From contig WNNJ02002631.1 of NCBI GenBank assembly GCA_012934845.2, forward strand, positions 62,001-126,000: 64,000 nucleotides of DNA, written 5' to 3'. Positions 1-10,504 of the stretch are shown piece after piece. The notes beneath the pieces are model-generated. The model had not been told where the DNA came from and made no database searches. It saw only the letters and a list, made by a program, of their open reading frames with translations. A program made the position numbers and the translations under genes. The stretch comes from Pomphorhynchus laevis (Eukaryota; Acanthocephala; Palaeacanthocephala; Echinorhynchida; Pomphorhynchidae). Within the stretch, counting starts at the first letter, position 1. Each line of letters starts with the position of its first letter.

Positions 1-480
1 AAGAAAGCTAAATTTAACTCTTTAGCGCATAAAAATAAAGAAATTGGTTCTGAAAAAAGATTACATCATATAGGAATACCTTTTGTTAGTAACAAGTGGA
101 ATTCCGTATTTTTAAAGTTGATTAACAATAACATAAAAAATAGTTTTATTAACCAAGTGCACATTTTTAACAGAAATTTATCTAAACTTCACAACATTTT
201 TAAGCGTAAACCAGATTTTAACAAAGATGCCATTGTTTATAAAATACCCTGTAAAGAATGCAAACAGGTATATGCTGGACAAACAGGTCAAGGTTTGGTT
301 AAGCGTATTAAACAAAAAAATTGTAATGTACACAACGGGACCACTTATAGTGCTGTTGCTCAGAATTTTGTGAGTTTGAATCATTCCGTTGATTTTGAAA
401 ATGCATCTATTTTATCATTTGAAAATAACTTGTTATCTCGCATTATTTATGTAATAATTTTAATTTGTTTTATGATTCTG
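1..480 (+). mobile_element. Penelope-like element, C-terminal GIY-YIG fragment
   Basis: The frame is open from the first base of the window to about 531, so the element continues off the left edge. The segment VYKIPCKECKQVYAGQTGQ, followed by basic residues and then an FVSLNHSVDFENASIL-like stretch, is typical of the GIY-YIG nuclease at the C-terminus of Penelope-like elements (PLEs), which nicks target DNA. After about residue 105 of the ATG-initiated frame the translation becomes hydrophobic and T-rich, so true coding probably ends near 450. The reverse transcriptase lies outside the window. The terminal arm at 700-800 probably belongs to the same insertion. Family assignment is from motifs only. 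Confidence 0.78.
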
Positions 481-699
481 TTTTTTTTCTTTTTGTTTGT
501 TTTAAAATTTGTGTTTTTAAATTTGTTTTAAAATTTATGATTCTGTTTTTTTTTCTTTTTGTCTGTTTTAAAATGTGTGCAAAATTTTAGTGCATGATTG
601 TTTTGTTTCTCGGTATTTTCTTTTTCTTTTAAGTAGAAATGCGGGGCACATTAATGCTTGTATTTTTGTATAAATGTTGAAAACACGAAATTTGTGAAA

Positions 700-800
700 C
701 ATTTTATGGTAATCCTGATGATAGCAGGAGCTATCGAAATATAGAATTTTTATCAAATAAAGGATAATTTTTTCTGCTTCTTTGTTTCTGTAATAACTAT
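700..800 (+). repeat. Hammerhead-like 3' terminal arm of the left Penelope-like element
   Basis: Positions 715-742 read CTGATGATAGC, a four-base loop, then GCTATCGAAATATAG. A six-pair helix (GATAGC/GCTATC) is followed directly by GAAA. The same arm occurs twice, head to head, at 11636-11886, where CTGATGA is complete before the helix. This copy looks three bases shorter at that point. PLE termini are known to carry hammerhead motifs; here helix I and the cleavage site are not convincing, so this is only hammerhead-like. Confidence 0.45.
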
Positions 801-809
801 ATATTTGAA

Positions 810-2085
810 GAAAATTATGGGTTTAGTATTTATTATCAAATTAATTTGCTTAAATTAATTAAATTAATAAAATTTAATAAAATTTAATTACAATTTAACT
901 AAAGTAAGCTAATTTCAGTTTAAATAAAAAATACAAAGATCAATTAAAGATCAATTATCCTTAACTTCTAATCTAGTTAGATTAAAAGAAATTATTGTAT
1001 ATTAAATTACAAATTAAGAATTCCTAATTTGAATAAGAATTAGAATTTTAAGAATACGATAGATTAATCATGCCAAAAGTCTAAACTTCAGACATGTCTA
1101 ACATGTCTGAACTTTATATCTAAGAATACAAATATCTAAGAATACAATTAAATGGCAATAACTTAATAAACAATTTATAAATTATAATTGAAATTAATTA
1201 ATTAAATTAGTAATATTTAATTAAATTAAATTACAATTTAAATAAAGTAACTAAATTTTAATTTAAATAAAAGTACAAAATCAAGTATAATTTCAAATTA
1301 GTCATCCCGTCGAATTTAACTCAACAGTTACAGGCACGTTTATTTGCTTTTAAAAATAAAATAAACTTTTTGCTACTTTTTGTTATGATTTCACTCAATA
1401 TGAATTCAAAAGTTTTGCCATTTTATAAATTAATTTGCATAACTTTTTTATATTTAAAATATTTCATTGTCTTGTCCGATTGTGCACACATTTCTGTCAT
1501 ACTAACTGCTTTGTGCTATGTTGGTAATTGACAGTACTAACGCATGCCTTTATACATCCAGGGTACACAAACCCTTGCATTCTAGACTAAAGGAATGTAC
1601 ATGTATATAGTACTGTTCATTTGTACGTAATAGCATTGAATTCCTGAAGTTAATAATGTTTTCTCATTAGTTTAAAATAGTTGATACCGTCTTTTCTGGA
1701 AACGGCCGATTACGTTTTGTCAAAAATTTAAGCACCTATTTTAATCAATCCAGTATGACAATATATTTCAAATAGAGTGATGCTCCAATGTTGGAATAAT
1801 GCTCCAATGAATGGAGTTTGCAGGTAATGTTTGTTATCTGTAAAACAAATGCTAAAAACAAACAATTACATTTTTTACAATGAATGACATTTGATTATTT
1901 TATTATACTGAGACTCCACTTACTGTAAAACCAGAAACGACGATAAGTACTGATGATGAGCTGCATAAACGAGTTATGGAATAGAACTGACAAATTGAAT
2001 AGGAATATCACGATTAAACACATAAATAACAATTATATAAGAATCAGATCATTTGACTGAAAAAACTATGTTATAACAATTTTAA
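810..2085. other. AT-rich stretch without a recognisable gene
   Basis: Short AATTAA-type low-complexity runs dominate to about 1300. The rest is ordinary AT-rich sequence with no long frame, no convincing splice-bounded exon and no recognised element. I see nothing further in it. Confidence 0.5.
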
Positions 2086-2089
2086 GTTA

Positions 2090-2892
2090 ATATGCCTGTG
2101 CAGTCATATTGTTACTATTGAAATTTTGATGACTGCACGCTACTTTAATCCTATCTTAAGCCAACAGCAGTTGGCTTAAGATTTAGAAAATCTTTAATTA
2201 GTTCAAATCCCTCCAACGGTATCAACATTGGATTTAATAAAGTATAGCTATTTCACGGATGTAATACGCTACATTTCAGTATTGGTGGACCTCATCAGCT
2301 ACTGATCCAATATCTACATTTCACGTTTTGGTCTTTAATGTTGGCTGATAAATAAGATAAATGCAACTTGCAGTGCCATCAAAAAAGGTTAATCACAACA
2401 ATGACTGCACAATTATATTACCTTAAAAATCATGAAGCGAACTATAAATGACTAATTTGAAAATAGTAATTAATTTCAAAGGTATTCAAACCCTCAAATA
2501 ATAAAATGCTAAATAATATTTCTATTTGAAGTATAGACAAACAATTTGTATAGAATTTTAAAATTTAATTCTTTTATTTCAAAAGTTTTAATTATAACAT
2601 CATCATAATTAAATATTAATATCGAAATATGATAATAATTCATTATAGACGCGTATATTATTTACATCAAATATTATATTATACATCCTAAAATAATGTA
2701 TTATATTAGGATGTGTTGATATGCCTGTGCAGTCGCTTTTACCATTGAAATTTTGATGACTATTTTTTATTCTGCATGCTACTTGAATCCTACCTATAAG
2801 CCAACAGCAGTGCGCTACATTTCAGTATTGGTGAACCTCATCAGCTACTGATCCAATACCTACGTTTCACGTTTCGGTCCTTTTAATGTTAG
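2090..2892 (-). repeat. Pair of related repeats (2090-2345 and 2712-2892)
   Basis: Both copies start with TATGCCTGTGCAGTC and share the block from TACATTTCAGTATTGGTG to ACGTTT(T/C)GGTC; the first copy has extra sequence in its middle. On the - strand the second copy reads GGACCGAAACGTGAAACGT and, after 16 bases, GTAGCTGATGAGGTTC. That gives GAAA and CTGATGA words flanked by complementary GGACC and GGTTC, as in a circularly permuted hammerhead. Helix I is not evident, so the ribozyme reading is weak. Low-complexity sequence lies between the copies. Confidence 0.45.
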
Positions 2893-3086
2893 CCAACCAT
2901 CACTTGACTCGTCTGCTTTTATTAGCAATTAAATTTAATGACAGATTTTCGTCTTACATTTTGCAAATTCAATTGAAATCATTTCTGATTTCAAATTAAA
3001 TTCGCGTTTTATAACAATTCAAACGTTGATTTGATAATTAAGTAATTAATTTGTAACATTATCAAGACAAATATCAGATACTTGTC

Positions 3087-3236
3087 CGTGTGTCGGGCCG
3101 CATAAGCATGTTTTGATATGTTTTCGTATATATGCTTTCGTAAAATACATCTTCTCTATACGTGTGTCGGGCCGCGTAAGCATATTTTGATATGTTTTCG
3201 TATATATGCTTTCGTAAATTGCATTTTCTCTCTACG
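3087..3236. repeat. Two tandem copies of a 74-bp repeat
   Basis: CGTGTGTCGGGCCGC starts at 3087 and again at 3161, each followed by nearly the same ATATGTTTTCGTATATATGC block. About two copies in all. No coding frame or known family is recognised. Confidence 0.75.
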
Positions 3237-3239
3237 TAG

Positions 3240-3620
3240 AACACAAGTTTATCCGTTCAGTAAGTAGTGTCTGAACCGATTCACGAGATAAGGCCTTTTA
3301 GGAATTAGTTGTGCTGGTTCCTCAAAAAATCAGCACTTGCAAATAATTATGTGTCCTTAGCACTTGAAATAGCTGTAGGGAAAGCTATAAATTGATTCGC
3401 AGTTACAAAACGCGAACTAAATCCGCATTGCTTTTCGTCCAAATGCTATTGGGATATCAAGAATAATCTAATACTTCGAATGACTTAACTGCGAATGTCA
3501 TATCGCGGTTAAGTTATACTTATATTTCATTTTGAAATAAAAAATTATGATACTAAGTTTATGACTATTAAACTTTGTCAAATTTTATACAATGTCGAAA
3601 TACATAATAATAGGCCTTAA
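3240..3620. other. Unassigned AT-rich stretch
   Basis: No long frame and no repeat partner noticed in the window. An eight-base T run near 3622-3629 may mark the poly(A)-like 3' end of the - strand LINE that begins just to the right; no target-site duplication was identified. Confidence 0.35.
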
Positions 3621-3711
3621 TTTTTTTTAAATTGAAACATTAATTAGAAATAAATTACAAACTATTTAAGTACAATACAATCACAAGTACAACATAAAAG
3701 TGTTACAACTG

Positions 3712-5716
3712 TTAATGTTTTGCGCCCTCTATTGTTCCAGTCTCTTCATTGTCCGCCATTGTGAGCGGCTTCATGACTTCCTCCTTCTTTTTTGTCTTTT
3801 CGATGGGATTACCGAAGCTGCTTTTCTTACCATTCACTGTCTCGACTTTCGCATCCTTTTTCGGTTGTTCCGATTCAATTATCTTCTTCTTACGTTTTAT
3901 GTCGTTCTTTTCACTCGACGCCGATTTTCCGTTCATATTCTCTTTCCTCCCCACTTTCTTTGATCGCTTTCTGTCTGATTTGGATTTCCGCTTGGATCCT
4001 TTTCGCGCTTTACTGCTGCCAGTCGCCGCCGAGCGGACGTCACTACTTTCTTCAGTCCCCGTCATCATCGTCTTTTCGTCGGGGGCTTCGCTATGCTTCT
4101 CGCCTGACCCCTTCCTGTTTTTGCTCTTTTCGGCCTGGGGGCAAAACATCACGCCGCTCGTTTGTTCTGAGTAAACTTGACTCTTACAAAGATCCCTGTA
4201 TTTATTCGTCAAGTGCATCTCTACATTGCACATATTTTTGTTTGCGGCTTTATCACTTCTTTGATAAAACAAGATGTATGCGGACATTTGCCGATCCTGC
4301 AGTAACTTGCTAAAGTCCTTGTACCGGTCCACAACGTCATCGTTAAAAGTAAACCAACGAATGACGGGGTCGTTGTTTTTAGATCCGTGTGGTATATGTA
4401 CACAGGGCACTTGCAGCCTGGCATCACAGATGTAGTGACCAAACTTCGGACAGAACCCCTCGTGGCTGACTATCGCGTGGAGTATATATTCAGTGGGTAA
4501 CGAGGGTTGTACGCAATAATCATACATATTTAGATGTTCTGGAATAGCTACCTTTGTCATGAGCTTTGAAGTAACAATGTCACGGCTGCAGTCCCGAGTA
4601 CTTGCGTCAAACACATTCGAGTAAGGACATGGCTCGATTCCGAAGCGCAGCAAGGAGATTATCAACATTGACGGAAGTGAGTTAATTTTTCGGCTGATCT
4701 TTACACCATACTTCCCGCAATGGATGCACAAGAAACCGTCAACCATCTCATCACCAAACCTCTTTTGCACACAGGCATTTAGATCGCACTCATCTGGATA
4801 GTCAGTTTTCCATTCGGGCCGTGGCTGTGGGATTGAGTTAGCGTCTTTGACTTTCATAGCCCCGCCCAATCTGGTACCAAGACAGAGATCGAAACTCACG
4901 TCTTCTGATCGAGTCACTGCGTCACAGTGAGTGCATCGTAGGGTATTACACACCGTAAACGAGAAGAGGTCATCGCAACCGGGTAGTAGGTCAAAAATAG
5001 AGAGCAACATCTCGTGTGCGTCATGTTGTCTAAGTTTCTCGAGTGGGGTCAGGTCCAGTATACCCCGTAGGGCTCTCTTGACTGTGCCCTGTTTACTATT
5101 TGCATGTTCTAATATGTCGGCGAGGCAATTCATATGTCCCAAAAATGTAACGACGCGGTTTTCAATGTCAGTAGGCGGGTGCGTAACCGTACGATATTGC
5201 CGATTTCGTTTTCTGATTGCTTTGACTGTGAATCGTGTTACGCCAAATGGTTGATTGTCAATTGATTCCCGTTTTTTCCTAATGCAATTAAGAATCTCGC
5301 TGAAAGCGTGTTGTGTGCGAACATGGATCATGAACATATCGAGGCAAAAGAGGGACCTCAGGATAGCGTTCAAAAAAACAACTGTTGCCTATATTGGGGA
5401 AACCGATAGGACGTGAATGACTTTGCGATACAATTCGTTTGGATGGCGCGTGTTGGCTTTCTGCGTCGCTGTAATGGCCATTATTTCGTGAATAAAATTC
5501 CTCCGTTAAGACTAAGTGGTTTGGAGACGGATGAGAGATTGTCAGGTCATCGACACATTTCGCCATATTAAGAGGCGAACCTTCGCTGTAACCCTGATTG
5601 AGACCTTCCTGCTGTTGTTTTTTGGATGGAATGGAAAGGTCTTTTGGAATGGAAGATTCATTAACATTTTCGAGTTCTTCTGCTGTCAGGAATACGTCAG
5701 TGGTCAGATGGATCAT
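3712..5716 (-). CDS. USP-family (C19) deubiquitinase domain with lysine-rich tail, in the LINE
   Basis: A USP cleaves ubiquitin from substrates with a Cys-His-Asp/Asn site. The Cys box appears as IGFPNIGNSCF running into NAILRSLF; a run of seven T's at about 5373-5380 shifts the frame by one between them. Further along are RQHDAHEMLL, equivalent to the QDAHE block, and two CxxC pairs (RCTHC near 4925, CIHC near 4725) of the zinc-binding fingers. The His box FGHYICDAR lies near 4435, then FNDDVV and AYILFYQR, which end a normal USP fold. All catalytic positions are therefore present. The last 150 or so residues are rich in Lys, Arg and Ser (SKRKSKSDRKRSKK), like a nuclear or nucleolar signal, as in USP36. 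No intron is seen. It follows the endonuclease frame after one stop and nine codons. The alternative is a host USP beside a LINE, but frame, spacing and base composition favour one element. Confidence 0.8.
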
Positions 5717-5743
5717 CTCATTATTTTCCCTGTCAGTAAGTTT

Positions 5744-6892
5744 TTATTTAAAGGTGCTCAGTTCTTTGTCAACCATATCTTCGATGCTACCTTGTTTTTG
5801 TGACTTTTGCATCTCATCTTGGCTTTCTTCGAAAAATCGTTCGAGCGGTTCATGGGTTACCGGAGGGCGTCCCCATGAACTAGACGAGTAGGATATTCCA
5901 AGTGAGGCCAATAGCGCGCGGGCGTTACAATGCATAAGGGCCACTGAGGTACGTTGGAACAACTTGGTAACCGCTACGCTATAGGAAATACCCCGAACTT
6001 TACTAACATTACCAGCGATACGTCTAATTAATTGTTCGGCCTTGACATTCCAACCTCCAAACACCTCAACAACAGCGGGTGTGAACACATAACCATGGGC
6101 CTCCATACGCGCTCGGTATTTTCGATCCTTAACATTGGCAGCATATGCCGCTGCTGCGTAGCCTTCTGAAATAGCAGCTTCTGCCAGGAAACCACTCTGT
6201 TGTGAGTGCGTAACTGCAAAATCCACCGCTTCTGGGGGATCTCCATGTATCAAGATATCTGCTGGTCTTTCACGAAGATCAGGCAATAATCTCTGTGGTT
6301 CTAGCGAGACGTGCATTCGAGCATTCTGCGCCGCATGGAATAAAACATCTCGAATGCCATCATGACGAAGGCCTCGATGTCCCCCGTATTGACATGTGAG
6401 CGCGTGCAGACCATAAATATCCGATGAACGAAGGCAACGGTCGCACCGATGTTTCTTTGGGAAAATGGCTAGTCCCAACCATAGACGCACGAGGATACAA
6501 AATTGTGGCGGCGTTAGATCTACTCGTTGGATTTGACAGGGGGTTACATGCAGCCAGGCACTTGCATGCGGTCTTGCTATCGCGAGTAGTCGCGCTCTAT
6601 CAAATTGGTTCGCTTGATCGAGCAAGCATTCATGTGACTTCTTATCGACCATAAATGACATTCGTGATTGTTTTGTGTTGGCAAGAGGTTCAAACTCATT
6701 TTGTAACATACTGACCATCCGACTCAAAGTGTCATCATAACCTACGTACTCTCTGGGGTCGCGCGATCCATTCCGTGCAACCGACAATATGCTAGAGATA
6801 TACGCGCAAAATGAGTGCTTCTCTCCACTTCGCAGACCGAGTCCTCCAAGGTTTAGAGGGAGCGCAACTTGTTGTCGAGTGGCCTCATTTTA
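5744..6892 (-). CDS. LINE C-terminal zinc knuckle and restriction-like endonuclease
   Basis: The translation starts with RQQVALPLNLGGLGLRS, typical of the thumb region after the RT. It continues with a CCHC knuckle (CDRCLRSSDIYGLHALTC, about 6450-6395), an RHD motif, RPADILI and EAVDFAVTH, then KDRKYRAR. This order of a CCHC knuckle followed by PD-(D/E)xK-type residues matches the endonuclease of R2, NeSL and CRE-like LINEs, which nicks the target for reverse transcription. The ATG at 6787 is internal; the domain really continues from the RT in another frame. The frame stops at a TAA at 5746-5744 and stays open beyond it into the USP. Confidence 0.75.
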
Positions 6893-7965
6893 TTGAGTCG
6901 CTGTTATTCGCTCAAAGGCTTGCATGACTTCCTGGTCAAACCTGTGTAAAAAACTTTCCATTACTAGTGGTGGAATTGTACGGTTGAAATGATTGATCTT
7001 TGGGCCGGCGACACAATGACGCAACAGCAAATATGCAATCTGCGGATCTGGAAGCGAAGAAACAGCGTCGATTGCTTGTTTTAGCTTGGGAAAGCTTGCT
7101 CGTGCAGGTGTGAGTTTACGAAAATATCGTCACCAATGGGTGTTCCAAGCACATGAAAATTACATGTCATATTTGCAGATGGACGTTCTGTGCACAGCGA
7201 AATGCACTTCCGAACAGCTACCGGATCACCGGTAACTTCAGTCTTTGCCCAATTTAAGTTCAGGTTCAAAACGTGGAACGCCTCCTCTAGTTTGTTGAGG
7301 GTATTAGCCACAGCCTCAGGGTTGCCTCCAACGATGCCGTCATCGAGGTACCAGCAGTTAACTTCGATTCCCTCACTATCATTGGGCTGGGTAATCACCT
7401 TCTGGATCGCTAGAGAGAAAAGAAAAGGTCCCAAAGGATCGCCCTGTTGAACTCCCTGCTCTGATATTAGAGGTTCCATGTTTCCAAACCTTAGATTTGA
7501 TGGCTTGTCGTAGCACAAGCTAACCCATGAGTAAATCTCTGGGGTGAGATCAAACACCTCGTCTAGCATTGATGATCGGTTGACACGATTGAATGCATCG
7601 GACAGGTCCATCTTGGCCCAAACCCAATCAAGTCGGTTTCTATACGATGTGTGAATCCTTCGTACTTTGTGTATTATTGTTTCAATGGCGTTAGGCGTCG
7701 AGACACCAAGTTGTGTCGGGCGGAGAATCCGTGCAAAGCTACCTCTCAGCTTCATACAGATACATTTGGCGCAAAGTCGACGCAGCGTCTCACCCGAAGC
7801 AATTGGCCGAACCCCTCCATCTATTTTAGGCACTCCTATCAATGCTGCTCCAGCTAACCACGGCGCAAGCTCAGTTGGGGCAAGCCCCGCCAATAAGTGG
7901 TTGACAAGCTGTGTAAGCCTCTCCAATAAGCTGCCCCCACAATCCGCTGCAATCATGTCCTGCAA
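6893..7965 (-). CDS. LINE reverse transcriptase domain
   Basis: The sequence shows the RT blocks in order: VRPIASGETLRRLCAK, the catalytic WAKMDLSDAFNRV, QGVQQGDPLGPFLFSLAI and YLDDG at 7351-7337. The main frame runs 7965-7081. A second frame adds RHCVAGPKINHFNRTIPPLV and ends near 6893, so there is one frameshift near 7081 and another near 6893. The frame is continuous with the PHD part except for one TAG just upstream, before RPEHLQDM, a conserved position at the start of the RT. This is a dead copy. Confidence 0.8.
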
Positions 7966-7977
7966 ATGTTCAGGACG

Positions 7978-8931
7978 CTACCCTAGGCAACCTGGTAAAG
8001 TTGACGGTTGAAATGACTGGATTGCTCTCCACACAAGGTCTCGGTCTACTTGTACAGCGTCACTTTTATCACTACATCGCTGAATATCCGGATACATTAA
8101 CGGAAACTCAGATTGGACACTCTGACAGGGGTGTAATTGAACCAATCGTTCTCGCACTTCCTGCGAAGCGTCACAAAGATCGTTTGACGTCAGCCGCCGC
8201 ACTGCCTTACCATAGTTCCCTCTCCTAGCAATAGTGATCACCTCCGATACTTTGCCACACCTGTTTGTGCTCCTTGAGTATCTCTTATCTGCTAAAGAAC
8301 CTGCGAGATCGGTAATACAGGAATTTGCGAACATGTTCAGATGTTCGCTAATAGCTTTTGATGCCTCTCGTGAACGTAACCGGTCTTGCTGGGTTGCTGT
8401 CAGGTGAAAGCATAACTTTGGCATACTCAATAATCGAACCCATGAAGCAATATTGTTCCTTGTAAGAACCGCTTTAATCGCATCAGCGAATAACAGTGCA
8501 GCATGTGTACGGGTGCTCCATGGAAGTCGAACAACCGTTTGAACCGGAGCAGACCAAACTTTTGCCAATGCCGAGATATCATCATTATGAGAGTCTTGTT
8601 CACTCTGGTCTGCAGTCACTCCAACGAGGGACTTCGACGTATCTGAGCAATACGTTGCAATTTGTCCAGTCAGATTAAACACGCAACTCGTACAGACCCA
8701 CTTGGGAATCGTCTTGGACTGCTTCTTTGTAAGGCCAACACAGGAAAGGTGAAAATAATTCCCGCAAGCGTGACATTGCGTTATACGCTTCCGGTTGCGA
8801 ACCTCTCTACAAATATGGCACATATTAAAATTAACTTGAGAAATGAACTCGCCATTAGAACTTGTAGGGTGTGAGGCGGAGTGAGCTGACGTAATTGATG
8901 ATGGAATCAAATTGTTACCCGTTCTGTCCAT
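7978..8931 (-). CDS. LINE N-terminal region with a PHD finger
   Basis: A methionine at 8931 opens a 317-codon frame. Residues 38-83 carry the C4HC3 pattern of a PHD finger (CHIC, CHAC, HLSC, CTSC), a fold that usually reads histone tails. The following 230 residues are basic and helical and run into QPSTLPGCLG just before the RT. The role in this element is inferred to be chromatin or nucleic-acid binding. The start is chosen as the first methionine; no second ORF is seen upstream. Confidence 0.7.
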   Translation of the reverse strand: MDRTGNNLIPSSITSAHSASHPTSSNGEFISQVNFNMCHICREVRNRKRITQCHACGNYFHLSCVGLTKKQSKTIPKWVCTSCVFNLTGQIATYCSDTSKSLVGVTADQSEQDSHNDDISALAKVWSAPVQTVVRLPWSTRTHAALLFADAIKAVLTRNNIASWVRLLSMPKLCFHLTATQQDRLRSREASKAISEHLNMFANSCITDLAGSLADKRYSRSTNRCGKVSEVITIARRGNYGKAVRRLTSNDLCDASQEVRERLVQLHPCQSVQSEFPLMYPDIQRCSDKSDAVQVDRDLVWRAIQSFQPSTLPGCLG

Positions 8932-9111
8932 TGTCGATCTGATGGGTTTGATGGGTTTTTGCAGGATGCACTTTCTTGTTCTGTTCTTGATATTTTCTTG
9001 GTCTTTAACTATGTTCTTGATGTGTTCTTGATTGTGTATATTAATTGTATGTTATTTATTGTAATTTGAATAGAACTTGAATGGGTAGCTAATTCAACAC
9101 CAAATTTAATA

Positions 9112-9385
9112 CGATCTTCTTCAGTTTTCGGGTTATTGATTCTGTATGTTTATTAGAAACCAAAATTTTTTTAAGGTCTTCAGTTTTTGGGTTATTGATT
9201 CTGTATGTTTATTAGAAACCAAAATTTTTTGTAGTTCGCGTTAGTTGTAAGTAGTTCGCGTTAGTTGTATGTAGTCGTTAGTTGTAAGTAGCGAGCGGAT
9301 GTCGTCGATGGTTGTCGATGGTTGTCGATAATTGTCAAGCGGATGGTTGTCGTTAGTTGTCGTTAGTTGTCGTCGAAGGTTGTTG
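9112..9385. repeat. Tandem repeats upstream of the LINE
   Basis: Two copies of a block of about 60 bp containing GGTTATTGATTCTGTATGTT lie at about 9112-9228. They are followed to 9385 by a minisatellite of variants of GTAGTTCGCGTTAGTT and GTTGTCG. It lies at the 5' side of the - strand LINE and may be its 5' untranslated region, but the boundary cannot be set. Confidence 0.6.
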
Positions 9386-9389
9386 TAAG

Positions 9390-9770
9390 TAATGTATTTA
9401 CTTTAGATTGTATTTACTTTAGATTGTAAGTAGTTTATTAAGCAGCCAAGAAAGTTCAAACTAGTCAGACAAGAAAGTTCAAACTATTTAAGCGTATTGT
9501 AAATAGTTATTTGTTAGCAGCTTAGAATTTCAAACTTAAAATATTTCGGTCACTTGAATCATTAGACAATTTGTTTCTCTCCCAAACGTAGTTGTCTATA
9601 AAACCGAAAAAATACAGTACGTTAAAATAACTAATGTATCTGTTGGCTACTTTTCTTTAGTGTCTTTATAGAGAGTAGAATATAAAAGTAAATTTAAAAA
9701 ATATAAATATTTTTAAATTATAAAAAGTCAATTTAAAAAAAAATAAATTTTTTAAATTAAAATGATCAAT
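9390..9770. other. Unassigned sequence upstream of the kinase gene
   Basis: AT-rich sequence with a short duplication (AAGAAAGTTCAAACTA near 9450 and 9470). Promoter elements or a further upstream exon of the kinase may lie here, but none is recognisable. Confidence 0.3.
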
Positions 9771-9897
9771 CAGAATATGTAAGTTCATTTTTATTCAAAG
9801 GCAGCCACGATGTAATAGTAATTCAAAATGTTATATCCAAAACTGTGGAGCTATTCGACAAAATTATCCAACCAATACACAAATAGTATGTAAACAA

Positions 9898-10504
9898 ATG
9901 CCGTCATCTGCATGTAATTTACCTTTAACACAACCTATAAATTGGCAAAATCGACAAAACAATAGAATATTAAACAAGAGCAAACTTACTAATCCTGTTA
10001 ATGTACGATCAATTTCGCAATATTTCTTAGCAACTCCGGTTGGTGGATTTAATGACCTATTGAAAAGAACTGACGTCACTATTAATACTAACCAAATACA
10101 CCCTTTGTCTAGATTTGCTACTAAAGTAATACCCACCTCGTCTTCGAACTTCTTTAATAAGAGACGGTATAACTACCAAGAAATCAGATTGAAGCGACTA
10201 TCAAATGTATCAGCAATATCAACAGAACAATTGTTCAATAATCCCGACCGTTTTAAAAGCCAACAAGAATATAGTACAGGGTCTTCCACAAATTCATTAA
10301 GTACATCTTCAACTACGTCATTCTCTAGCGCCGCAAGTGGCCAACTAACGAAGGCAGACTTTCTTCCGCTGATCTGTTATCGTAAAAAACAATCCAGATT
10401 GAGTTTGAATGTGGATCCGAATTGCATATCTGTTTGTTTTGATAATCAGAATCTGAAGAACAAAGAAGCATTGAAGAAATGCAAGAGTAGCATTGATCTA
10501 ACAG
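9898..10504 (+). CDS. abl: abl exon 1 (N-terminal region)
   Basis: It ends ATCTAACAG|GTAAAG, and the split codon G+AA joins exon 2 in frame. The sequence is rich in Ser, Asn and Thr (GSSTNSLSTSSTTSFSSAAS) with no domain. The frame is also open upstream of the chosen ATG to about 9770, and an AG at about 9770 could be an acceptor, so an upstream exon is possible. Assignment to abl rests on phase and order, not on homology. Confidence 0.6.

Larger units (their letters stand above)
3620..8990 (-). mobile_element. RLE-type LINE encoding PHD, RT, endonuclease and a USP protease
   Basis: Read on the - strand, the order is PHD finger (8931-7978), reverse transcriptase (7965 to about 6896), zinc-knuckle and restriction-like endonuclease (about 6892-5744), then a ubiquitin-specific protease with a basic tail (5716-3712). 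PHD and RT frames share one frame separated by one TAG. Endonuclease and USP share one frame separated by one TAA. The RT-endonuclease junction and the USP active-site region each need a frame change, so the copy is decayed. GC content is visibly higher across the whole 3.7-9.0 kb block than on either side, which argues that the USP is part of the element. RLE LINEs of the NeSL group are known to carry Ulp1-type proteases; I know of no USP example. Boundaries are approximate. Confidence 0.75.

Noticed and set aside
3700-4313. Three long + strand frames opposite the USP tail
   Set aside because: They are mirror frames of the Lys/Arg-rich and Ser-rich - strand coding sequence and have no motif of their own.
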